A DNA stretch of 13,786 nt, taken from NCBI GenBank assembly GCA_002348725.1, contig DEAO01000033.1, positions 1 to 13,786 of the forward strand, written 5' to 3'. Below the pieces are notes generated by a model. The model was given only the letters and a program-made list of their open reading frames with translations, searched no databases and was not told the origin of the DNA. The position numbers and the translations under genes were made by a program. Numbering within the stretch: the stretch's first letter is position 1; the number at the start of each line of letters is the position of its first letter. The DNA comes from Fidelibacterota bacterium UBA2980. GTDB taxonomy: Bacteria > Fidelibacterota > Marinisomatia > Marinisomatales > Marinisomataceae. Of this stretch, positions 1-5,801 are shown in pieces.

Positions 1-482
1 TCTAGATTACCGCTTTTATAATCTTTGTTAGCAGCATTATAAAGTTTCTTTGCAATATTCTGAATCGATTTCTTTGAATTTGCATGACTGGAATCAAGCG
101 AGAGCGCTGATTTATAGTTTTGTATTGCAGCATCAAAATCTTTTTTACCTTCATACGCTTTTGCAAGACCATAAAATCCAGGCACATATTTTGGTATACT
201 TTCTAACACTGAATTAAATCCTGAAATTGCATCATCAAATCTGCCATCTTCTATAGCTCTATTAGCATTATTAGCTTTGTTGTTTAATCCATTTAAGCGA
301 TCAAACTCTTTTCTTAATTGATCATTTCCTTTGTCAGCATCAATTGCTGAAAGGATTTTTTCTCTAGCAACATCTAAATTTCCATTTGACAACGCTTGTC
401 TAGACTCTTCAAAGAGTGCTATTGCAGATGTTTGAGCAAAAACAGTTGTAAAAAATAATAGAACTAAAATAATCTTTTTCAT
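1..482 (-). CDS. Secreted TPR-repeat protein, 3' part cut off by window edge
   Basis: Open from an ATG at 482 through the left edge (160 codons visible, no stop). The start is supported by AAGGCGG about 6 nt upstream. Residues 1-16 (MKKIILVLLFFTTVFA) form a type I signal peptide with probable cleavage after VFA. There is no lipobox cysteine. The mature part is helical and contains at least two tetratricopeptide repeats at about 73-138, each with the small/aromatic TPR pattern (for example DGRFDDAISGFNSVL, then KKDFDAAIQNYKSALSLD), and the beginning of a third at about 146. TPR arrays are protein-protein scaffolds; with a signal peptide this one probably acts in the periplasm or at the envelope. 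It lies 78 nt downstream of tRNA-Leu on the same strand with no obvious terminator between, so it may be read through or have its own promoter. The partner and exact function cannot be told from the visible part. Confidence 0.8.
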   Translation of the reverse strand, partial: MKKIILVLLFFTTVFAQTSAIALFEESRQALSNGNLDVAREKILSAIDADKGNDQLRKEFDRLNGLNNKANNANRAIEDGRFDDAISGFNSVLESIPKYVPGFYGLAKAYEGKKDFDAAIQNYKSALSLDSSHANSKKSIQNIAKKLYNAANKDYKSGNL

Positions 483-560
483 TATACCGCCTTTTAAGTA
501 TGCATTTTCTATTGTGTTGTAATCTAAAAATCTTTTGAAAATAATATTAACATTTTTTTG

Positions 561-644
561 TGCCGAAGGCGGGACTTGAACCCACACAGAGTTTCCTCCA
601 CTAGCCCCTCAAGCTAGCGTGTCTACCAATTCCACCACTTCGGC
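561..644 (-). tRNA. tRNA-Leu (anticodon GAG)
   Basis: An 84-nt class II cloverleaf on the minus strand. The 7-bp acceptor GCCGAAG/CTTCGGC is perfectly paired, with discriminator A. The anticodon stem is CTAGC/GCTAG with loop TTGAGGG, so the anticodon is GAG (plus-strand 608-610). There is a 15-nt variable arm with a short GAG-GAAA-CTC hairpin, as expected for leucine tRNAs, and a T arm with TTCAAGT loop. CCA is not encoded and must be added after transcription. The 5' end is only 3 nt from the secG stop codon, so the tRNA is almost certainly cut out of the secG mRNA. It decodes CUC and CUU leucine codons. Confidence 0.96.
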
Positions 645-647
645 TAA

Positions 648-992
648 TTATTCTTCTTTGCTTTCTTCTTCTAAAGCACTAGAAGGAAGTACATATTCGT
701 TGCCAACTGGTACCTCTGTCTCTCTTGTTTCAGCATCTTGTTGAAGAATTGATTCTTTGACACTATCTGGACTACCACTCAACATTCCTATCAACAAAGC
801 AAGTACTATAAAAGTTATACCAAGCCATGTTGTGAGCTTTGTAATAAAATCATTTGCTCCCGAAGATCCTAACATAGATGTGGCGGTACCGCCCATCATA
901 GAATTAAGTCCTCCTTGACCAGATTGCATCAAAATAACAACAATCAACATTATACTAACAAGTGTATGTACTACTATTAAAAACTGAACCAT
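648..992 (-). CDS. secG: Preprotein translocase subunit SecG
   Basis: SecG is the small auxiliary membrane subunit of the SecYEG channel and assists SecA-driven export. The 114-residue product has the family layout: a first membrane helix at about 3-22 ending in ILMQSGQGGL, a glycine/serine/methionine-rich loop (about 24-45, with MMGGTATSMLGSSG), and a second helix at about 53-71. After that comes an unusually long polar tail (about 73-114) ending in EEESKEE. GAGGAAT just upstream of the ATG supports the start. It lies 10 nt after tpiA and 3 nt before a tRNA-Leu gene, so it belongs to the gdhA-pgk-tpiA operon. The large SecY subunit is encoded separately at 9679-10983. Confidence 0.93.
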   Translation of the reverse strand: MVQFLIVVHTLVSIMLIVVILMQSGQGGLNSMMGGTATSMLGSSGANDFITKLTTWLGITFIVLALLIGMLSGSPDSVKESILQQDAETRETEVPVGNEYVLPSSALEEESKEE

Positions 993-1002
993 AATTCCTC
1001 TA

Positions 1003-1740
1003 TCAATTTAATTTTTCAGCAATTGCTTTAAATGATTCAAAATCAGCGCTAGCACTACCGATTAAAAACCCATCAATCAACTTAACATCTAATAATCTAT
1101 TGATACTATCTTTGTCAACAGATCCACCATAAAGCAAATTGGTTTTCTCAACAATTTCGTCTGAATATAAACTTTTTAATTTATTTTTTACATAAGAAAG
1201 AACATCTTCAATATATTCATTTGAAGGAAGCTCTCCAGAACCAATAGACCAAACAGGCTCGTATGCAATTGTTAGGCCATTTATTGCATCTTTTGGCAAT
1301 ATACTAAGCTGCCTATCAATAACCTTGAAAGTGTTGCCATCATTTTTTTGCTCTTTAGTCTCTCCAATGCAAAGAATTGCGCTTACATTATTGTTTGTTA
1401 CTGTTTCTAATTTATCTTTTACTACTTCATCTGATTCATTGTATAGCAACCTTCTTTCTGAGTGTCCGACGATACAAAAGTCAATGTCTGACAAGCTATG
1501 AAGAGAAACAGCTCCAGTATAGGCACCCTCGGTATTGATATCGCAGTCTTGCATGCCAATCTTGATGTTTTCTGTTCCTAGATTTTTTTGTACTTGATTA
1601 ATACAAGTATGAGAAGGAAAAAGAATCACTTCTGATTTAAAAAATGATTCTTCATTAGAATTTATCTTTTTCACAAAATCAATCGATGCATCTCCATCTA
1701 AATACATTTTCCAGTTTGCAGCTAATATTGTTTTTTTCAT
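1003..1740 (-). CDS. tpiA: Triose-phosphate isomerase
   Basis: Interconverts dihydroxyacetone phosphate and glyceraldehyde 3-phosphate in cytosolic glycolysis and gluconeogenesis. The 245-residue protein has the full TIM-barrel signature: AANWKMY with N9 and K11, the electrophile H93 in VGHSERR, the catalytic base E161 in AYEPVWSIGSG at the start of mobile loop 6, and LLYGGSV near residue 203 for phosphate binding. The ATG at 1740 is chosen because family members start just before the NWK motif; a longer reading would add 19 unrelated residues that overlap pgk. The ATG overlaps the pgk stop as ATGA (4 nt), so translation is probably coupled. One variation: the usually conserved glutamate in the TGE motif after the GA(F/Y) turn is alanine here (GAYTGAVS, about 72-79). 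Confidence 0.96.
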   Translation of the reverse strand: MKKTILAANWKMYLDGDASIDFVKKINSNEESFFKSEVILFPSHTCINQVQKNLGTENIKIGMQDCDINTEGAYTGAVSLHSLSDIDFCIVGHSERRLLYNESDEVVKDKLETVTNNNVSAILCIGETKEQKNDGNTFKVIDRQLSILPKDAINGLTIAYEPVWSIGSGELPSNEYIEDVLSYVKNKLKSLYSDEIVEKTNLLYGGSVDKDSINRLLDVKLIDGFLIGSASADFESFKAIAEKLN

Positions 1741-2924
1741 TTCTTGTCCAAAATTTTTATTGCAGGAAGCTTCTTGCCAGACAACAACTCTAAACAAGCG
1801 CCTCCACCAGTAGAAGCATGCGATAATTTGCTAAGCAATTCATCATTATAATTTCTTACTGCAGCAACTGTATCACCGCCACCTATAACGGAAATACATT
1901 CAGTATCAACAATTTCATCAATAATACTCTCTGTTCCAACAGCAAATTTTTTATTCTCTGCAATACCAACTGTGCCATTCCAGAAAATTGTTTTTGAATC
2001 AGATATAATGCTCTTAAATAAATCAATGCTTGATTGTCCGATATCTTGACAGATCATATTTTTCTTAACATTTTCTTTATCAGTGTGCTCAAATTCTTCG
2101 CTACCAATATTATTCAATTCCCCAGTGAAATCAGTTGGTAAAATAATTTTTGTTTTTGTCTTAGAGGCACTAAGCAATATCTTTTTTGCAACATCTATCT
2201 TGTCAGATTCTACTAATGATTTCCCCATATGATAACCATTAGCAGCAAGAAAAGTATTAGCCATTGCTCCACCGATAATAATATTATCCGCTAAACCAAG
2301 AAAATGGTTGATTACATCGATTTTAGTATCAATTTTTGCTCCACCGATAATCAATAGAAGTGGCAAAAAAGGGTCTTCAAGTGTTTCTGATAAAAATTCT
2401 AACTCTTTTTCAATCAAAAGACCCATTCCTTTATTCATAAAATGTTTAACAATGCCAACATTTGATGCGTGCTCACGATGAGCTGTTCCAAATGCATCAT
2501 TAATAAAGATTTCTCCATGTTTAGATAGATTAATAGAAAATTGACTATCGTTGTCAGTCTCTTCATTGTAAAAACGTAAATTTTCAAGAAGATGGACTTC
2601 CCCAGACTGTAAGTTATGTGAAACATTGATAGCATCATCTGATATGCAATCATGTGAAAACTTTAAGGGCATTTCTAATAATTCAGCTAACTTTTCACCT
2701 GCGGGCATTAGAGAGAGTTTTGAATTTATTTTACCTTTTGGCCTTCCTAAATGAGACATTAGAATAACTTTTGCTCCTTGGTCTATGCAGTGTTTAATAG
2801 TAGGAATTGTTTTTCTAATTCTATAATCGTCAACAACTATATCGTTTTTGATGGGTACATTAAAATCTACCCTGATTAGAACACGTTTTGACTGAAGGTC
2901 AAAAGACTTGAGTTTACGTAACAT
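1737..2924 (-). CDS. pgk: Phosphoglycerate kinase
   Basis: Transfers phosphate from 1,3-bisphosphoglycerate to ADP, the first ATP-yielding step of glycolysis. At 395 residues it has the normal monomeric bacterial length. Visible motifs in order are RVDFNVP (18-24), SHLGRPKG (57-64), ENLRFY with R117, INDAFGTAHR (141-150), GGAKIDTK (194-201), WNGTVG (315-320) with E323 nearby, GGGDT (348-352), and SHASTGGGA (368-376). These cover both the 3-phosphoglycerate site of the N domain and the nucleotide site of the C domain. The usual proline of the WNGP motif is threonine here. There is no clear Shine-Dalgarno site before the ATG, which lies 26 nt downstream of the gdhA stop. The gene overlaps tpiA by 4 nt. 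Pgk next to TpiA is a common glycolytic pairing. Confidence 0.97.
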   Translation of the reverse strand: MLRKLKSFDLQSKRVLIRVDFNVPIKNDIVVDDYRIRKTIPTIKHCIDQGAKVILMSHLGRPKGKINSKLSLMPAGEKLAELLEMPLKFSHDCISDDAINVSHNLQSGEVHLLENLRFYNEETDNDSQFSINLSKHGEIFINDAFGTAHREHASNVGIVKHFMNKGMGLLIEKELEFLSETLEDPFLPLLLIIGGAKIDTKIDVINHFLGLADNIIIGGAMANTFLAANGYHMGKSLVESDKIDVAKKILLSASKTKTKIILPTDFTGELNNIGSEEFEHTDKENVKKNMICQDIGQSSIDLFKSIISDSKTIFWNGTVGIAENKKFAVGTESIIDEIVDTECISVIGGGDTVAAVRNYNDELLSKLSHASTGGGACLELLSGKKLPAIKILDKK

Positions 2925-2950
2925 AGAATTTTAGTGTTTATATAAAGAGT

Positions 2951-4291
2951 TTATATAACGCCTTGATCAACCATAGAGTCTGCAACTCTCACAAATCCAC
3001 CAATATTAGCGCCATCAACATAATTAACAAATCCCTTCTGAGTACCATGCTTAACACATGTAGTATGAATTTTCTCCATAATCTCTTTTAATAGCTTATC
3101 CACTTGTTCTCTTGTTAATGGAATTCTTGTACTATTTTGGCTCATTTCGATCCCAGAAACAGCAACTCCACCAGCATTGGCGGCTTTACCAGGACCAAAC
3201 AATATTTTCTCCTTAATAAAGTGATGGACTGCATCTTTTGTAGAAGGCATATTTGCACCTTCTGCAACGACATAACAACCGTTCTTTGTTAATTGTTTAG
3301 CATCTTTCAAGTCTAATTCATTCTGAGTGGCGCAAGGCAATGCAATATCACATTTAACGCCCCATGGTTTTTTATTAGGAGTAAATTTTACTTTATATTT
3401 TTTTGCATATTCAGATATTCTAGCTGAAGGAACCTCTTTTAGTTTCTTTACATATTCTAACTTCTTTTGAGTAATGCCATCTGGATCATATATAAAACCG
3501 CTAGAATCAGATAAGGTAACAGGCTTTGCTCCTAGTTCAATTAATTTTTCACAAGCATATTGTGCAACATTTCCAGATCCAGACACAGCAACAGTTTTGC
3601 CTTTAATTGAATCATTCTTCGTATCAAGCATATTAAGAACAAAATATACTAGACCATACCCAGTAGCTTCTGGCCTAATTAAGCTTCCGCCCCAGTTTGT
3701 ACCTTTTCCTGTAAGCACTCCAGTAAATGCATTTCTTATTTTTTTGTATTGACCAAACATATAACCAATCTCTCTCGCGCCAACACCAATATCTCCAGCA
3801 GGAATATCAGTCCTTCTTCCAATGTGTCTATATAGTTCATTCATAAAGGCTTGACAAAATTTCATTATTTCTCGGTCTGATTTTCCTTTTGGATCAAAAT
3901 TTGATCCGCCTTTACCGCCGCCCATATTTAAACCTGTTAAACTATTTTTAAACACTTGTTCAAATGCTAAAAATTTTAGAATACCAAGATTAACATTAGG
4001 ATGAAATCTGAGACCTCCCTTATAAGGGCCAATAGCAGAATTAAATTGGATTCTATAACCTAAATTGACTTGAACATCACCCTTATCATCTACCCATGAG
4101 ACACGAAACAGTATAGACCTATCAGGCACAACAATTCTATCAAGTATGTTTGCACTAACATAATCTTTATTTTTAGTAGCAACAGTCCATATAGAGTTGA
4201 CGACTTCTTCTACAGCTTGGTGAAATTCTTCTTGATCCTTATATCGATCAACAACTGTCTTTAAAAAATCTTGTTTCGATTTATATTTCAT
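2951..4291 (-). CDS. gdhA: NADP-type glutamate dehydrogenase
   Basis: Catalyses reversible reductive amination of 2-oxoglutarate with ammonium to glutamate in the cytosol. At 446 residues it matches the hexameric class I enzyme of the E. coli GdhA type. The substrate-site lysines are K91 (GPYKGGLRFHP), K115 (EQVFKNSLTGL) and K127 (GGGKGGSNFDP); D167 lies in PAGDIGVGAREIGYM. The Rossmann loop is VAVSGSGNVAQYA (about 234-246), and the following SDSSG (261-265) has a serine where NAD enzymes tend to have an acidic residue, so NADP(H) is favoured. AGGA about 5 nt before the ATG supports the start. It is the first gene of a minus-strand operon with pgk, tpiA, secG and tRNA-Leu. Its promoter should lie in the 120-nt gap upstream. 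Confidence 0.96.
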   Translation of the reverse strand: MKYKSKQDFLKTVVDRYKDQEEFHQAVEEVVNSIWTVATKNKDYVSANILDRIVVPDRSILFRVSWVDDKGDVQVNLGYRIQFNSAIGPYKGGLRFHPNVNLGILKFLAFEQVFKNSLTGLNMGGGKGGSNFDPKGKSDREIMKFCQAFMNELYRHIGRRTDIPAGDIGVGAREIGYMFGQYKKIRNAFTGVLTGKGTNWGGSLIRPEATGYGLVYFVLNMLDTKNDSIKGKTVAVSGSGNVAQYACEKLIELGAKPVTLSDSSGFIYDPDGITQKKLEYVKKLKEVPSARISEYAKKYKVKFTPNKKPWGVKCDIALPCATQNELDLKDAKQLTKNGCYVVAEGANMPSTKDAVHHFIKEKILFGPGKAANAGGVAVSGIEMSQNSTRIPLTREQVDKLLKEIMEKIHTTCVKHGTQKGFVNYVDGANIGGFVRVADSMVDQGVI

Positions 4292-4411
4292 CTCTATCCT
4301 AATGTATAGTTAACTTAACCAAAGTTTAAAGTTACAAATTAAAAAAGTGAATACTTTTCTTATAAAAAATTTAGACATTTAAAGCGAAGTAATATAACTT
4401 CAAGAACTTAT
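4292..4411. promoter_or_regulatory. Divergent intergenic region, presumed gdhA and tRNA-Met promoters
   Basis: This 120-nt AT-rich gap is the largest noncoding stretch here and separates gdhA (minus) from the tRNA (plus). For the tRNA a plausible sigma-70-like pair is TAGACA (4372-4377) and TATAAC (4393-4398), 15 nt apart, ending 14 nt before the mature 5' end. The -10 lies inside a short inverted repeat, GAAGTAATATAACTTC (4386-4401). For gdhA I see only weak -10-like hexamers near 4302-4310 and no convincing -35 partner. Promoter placement is tentative; the regulatory role follows mainly from gene orientation. Confidence 0.35.
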
Positions 4412-4485
4412 GGCGGAGTAGCTCAGTTGGTTAGAGCAGCGGAATCATAATCCGCGTGTCGGGAGTTCAAATCTCTCCTCCGCTA
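4412..4485 (+). tRNA. tRNA(CAU): probably elongator tRNA-Met, possibly tRNA-Ile2
   Basis: A 74-nt class I cloverleaf. Acceptor GGCGGAG/CTCCGCT pairs with a terminal G1-U72 wobble; discriminator is A. D arm is GCTC/GAGC. The anticodon stem is GCGGA/TCCGC with loop ATCATAA, so the anticodon is CAT at 4446-4448. T arm is GGGAG/CTCTC with loop TTCAAAT. CCA is not encoded (CAC follows). It lacks the C1-A72 mismatch and the three G-C pairs of the initiator anticodon stem, so it is not initiator tRNA. Elongator methionine and lysidine-modified isoleucine tRNA both carry CAU; the choice of Met rests on general resemblance only. The last 41 nt, from inside the anticodon loop to the 3' end, overlap the 3' end of the opposite-strand sulfotransferase gene. 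Confidence 0.92.
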
Positions 4486-5365
4486 CACTATCTATAAAAC
4501 TGATTTCTTCGTCGGTTAAAATTGATTTATAATATTTATTTGATAATGATTTTTTGTAAGACAAATCATGTTGAACATCTTTTTTTGGAATTAAAGTATC
4601 TCCAGAATTTAACCTTTGGACTTTTTTTAGAATCTTATCTGTGCATTTTTCATCTAACCAATTAAAAAGTTTTTTAATTGAATCTTCAGGATTTATTGAA
4701 AAATTATCTTGATTAAAAAAATAGATATTTTCTTTTCCATCAATTCTATGTTTAAAAATACTATAGAGTTGACAAAATTGAATTGCTCCCAAAACAGGTA
4801 ATGAAATTGAGTTGTTCTCAATTTTTTCTATATCTCTAATACCCATGCTTTCAAAATCTTTAACTAATCTATCGTATTCAGGAAATTCCCACCCCATTCT
4901 TTTAAAACTGCCAGCTAATGGTAAAATTGGTCTTTCGCACATTACTATTTTATAGTTTTTAGATAGATGCAATGATGCAAACACTAAAAAAGGATCTTTA
5001 ACAATTAGTTTCTTTTGATTAGGGAAAAATTTTGATTTAAGCAAAGATAAAGAAGATTCATTTCCAAATAATGTTTTAATCGTTTTTTTTATCACCGAAT
5101 CATCTTTTTTGATACCTAATTTAAATTTGGCGTTAAGATTAATAATGCTATCAAAAATATCATCAAAATTACTATTATCAGTATTAGCGCCAGGGATGAG
5201 ATAATTTTTTTCGACAGATAATATACCCTGAGAAGCATTAAAAGGTTCATAAATCATGTTATATCCATTAATAGAAGATAATATATCTCCTAATGCTGTT
5301 GTAGCTGTTCTGGGCAAACCAGAAACTATTATCGCATTTTTAGAATATTTATTATTTTTTGACAT
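4445..5365 (-). CDS. PAPS-dependent sulfotransferase family protein
   Basis: A 306-residue P-loop protein. The 5'-phosphosulfate loop is SGLPRTATTAL (15-25), directly after a first beta strand (AIIV). The 3'-phosphate motif is VMCERPILPLAGSF with R145 and S153 at the standard eight-residue spacing, preceded by KDPFLVFASLHL. The family moves a sulfuryl group from PAPS to a carbohydrate, lipid or other acceptor; the acceptor here is unknown. No membrane anchor or signal peptide is visible, so a cytosolic enzyme is likely. The ATG at 5365 shares the bases CATG with the divergent reductase start. An ATG at 5386 would add seven residues and lie further inside that gene. Neither start has a Shine-Dalgarno site. 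At the other end residues 294-306 are read antisense through the tRNA, giving ERFELPTRGL, a sequence typical of antisense tRNA translation; the stop overlaps the anticodon. The native tail may therefore have been replaced. Confidence 0.8.
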   Translation of the reverse strand: MSKNNKYSKNAIIVSGLPRTATTALGDILSSINGYNMIYEPFNASQGILSVEKNYLIPGANTDNSNFDDIFDSIINLNAKFKLGIKKDDSVIKKTIKTLFGNESSLSLLKSKFFPNQKKLIVKDPFLVFASLHLSKNYKIVMCERPILPLAGSFKRMGWEFPEYDRLVKDFESMGIRDIEKIENNSISLPVLGAIQFCQLYSIFKHRIDGKENIYFFNQDNFSINPEDSIKKLFNWLDEKCTDKILKKVQRLNSGDTLIPKKDVQHDLSYKKSLSNKYYKSILTDEEISFIDSVAEERFELPTRGL

Positions 5366-5801
5366 GGGCAAATTACAATCTGACATTAAAGAAACAATTT
5401 ATCAAGAAGCAATTTCTAAAATTAAAAAATCTGAAAATGAAATTAATTTCGATAGAATATCAAATGTATTATATGATATGTTTGAAAATTGGAATTTTTG
5501 TGGGTTTTATATGAAAAAGGGTGATGAACTAGAAATATCTTCCTATAAGTCGGATCAAATACCATGTAGTCCAATAAATATGGATGGGGTTTGCGGAAAA
5601 TCAATTATATCTAGAAATACAATAATAGTCCCTAATGTAAATGAATTTGCAGGACATATTGAATGTGATCCAAATAGCAATTCAGAAATTGCTATTCCAT
5701 TCTCTAATTATGTATTTGATATAGATTCAAAAGAACTTGATGATTTCGATGAAATTGATGAGAAATACTTAAAAAAGATAATTGATCTAATTATTTTCTG
5801 A
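5364..5801 (+). CDS. msrC: GAF-domain free methionine-(R)-sulfoxide reductase (fRMsr / MsrC type)
   Basis: The only plus-strand protein gene here. The 145-residue product is one GAF domain of the free-Met-(R)-sulfoxide reductase family, which reduces oxidised free methionine using thioredoxin. Landmarks are WNFCGFYMKKGDELE (43-57), the cysteine-bearing IPCSP and DGVCGKS (C68, C77), VPNVNEFAGHIECD with C101, SEIAIPF (107-113), and FDIDSKELDDFDE (118-130). C77 and C101 are 24 apart, as are C94 and C118 of the E. coli enzyme, which supports catalytic competence. The loop between SEIAIPF and FDIDS is about six residues shorter than usual, and C68-C77 is one residue shorter. The ATG at 5364 is chosen because family N-termini begin about here; no Shine-Dalgarno site precedes it. 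It starts inside the divergent sulfotransferase start codon and ends 15 nt inside the 3' end of rplQ, so any promoter must lie in sulfotransferase coding sequence. Confidence 0.85.
   Translation: MGKLQSDIKETIYQEAISKIKKSENEINFDRISNVLYDMFENWNFCGFYMKKGDELEISSYKSDQIPCSPINMDGVCGKSIISRNTIIVPNVNEFAGHIECDPNSNSEIAIPFSNYVFDIDSKELDDFDEIDEKYLKKIIDLIIF

Noticed and set aside
483..560. Terminator or promoter between tRNA-Leu and the TPR gene
   Set aside because: The run of seven T on the plus strand is A on the transcribed minus strand, so it cannot form an intrinsic terminator there, and no -35/-10 pair stands out.
1741..1797. Longer TpiA reading starting at 1797
   Set aside because: It would overlap pgk by 61 nt and add residues not seen in TpiA; the enzyme begins three residues before the AANWKMY motif region at 1740.
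3474..3752. Plus-strand open frame inside gdhA (also similar ones at 6671-7099, 7748-8101 and 13015-13371)
   Set aside because: They lie fully antisense to conserved genes, have no family resemblance and no ribosome-binding site; these are shadow frames.
4498..4517. Hairpin AACTGA/TCGGTT as a terminator for the tRNA
   Set aside because: The stem is only six pairs with a G-U pair, the loop is eight bases, and no T-run follows. Chance is likely in this AT-rich sequence.
5256..5363. Possible upstream start extending the reductase by 36 residues from an ATG at 5256
   Set aside because: The added residues resemble no family N-terminus and are wholly antisense to the sulfotransferase P-loop region. 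The GAF protein begins naturally at 5364.
5724..5770. Repetitive GAT/GAA-rich stretch at the reductase C-terminus as a repeat element
   Set aside because: It encodes the family's own acidic segment (IDSKELDDFDEIDEK) in frame; ordinary coding sequence.
4486..5801. Genomic-island attachment repeat matching the tRNA 3' end
   Set aside because: No second copy of the tRNA 3' sequence was seen by eye between 4486 and 5801, and there is no integrase in the window, so integrative transfer is not shown.
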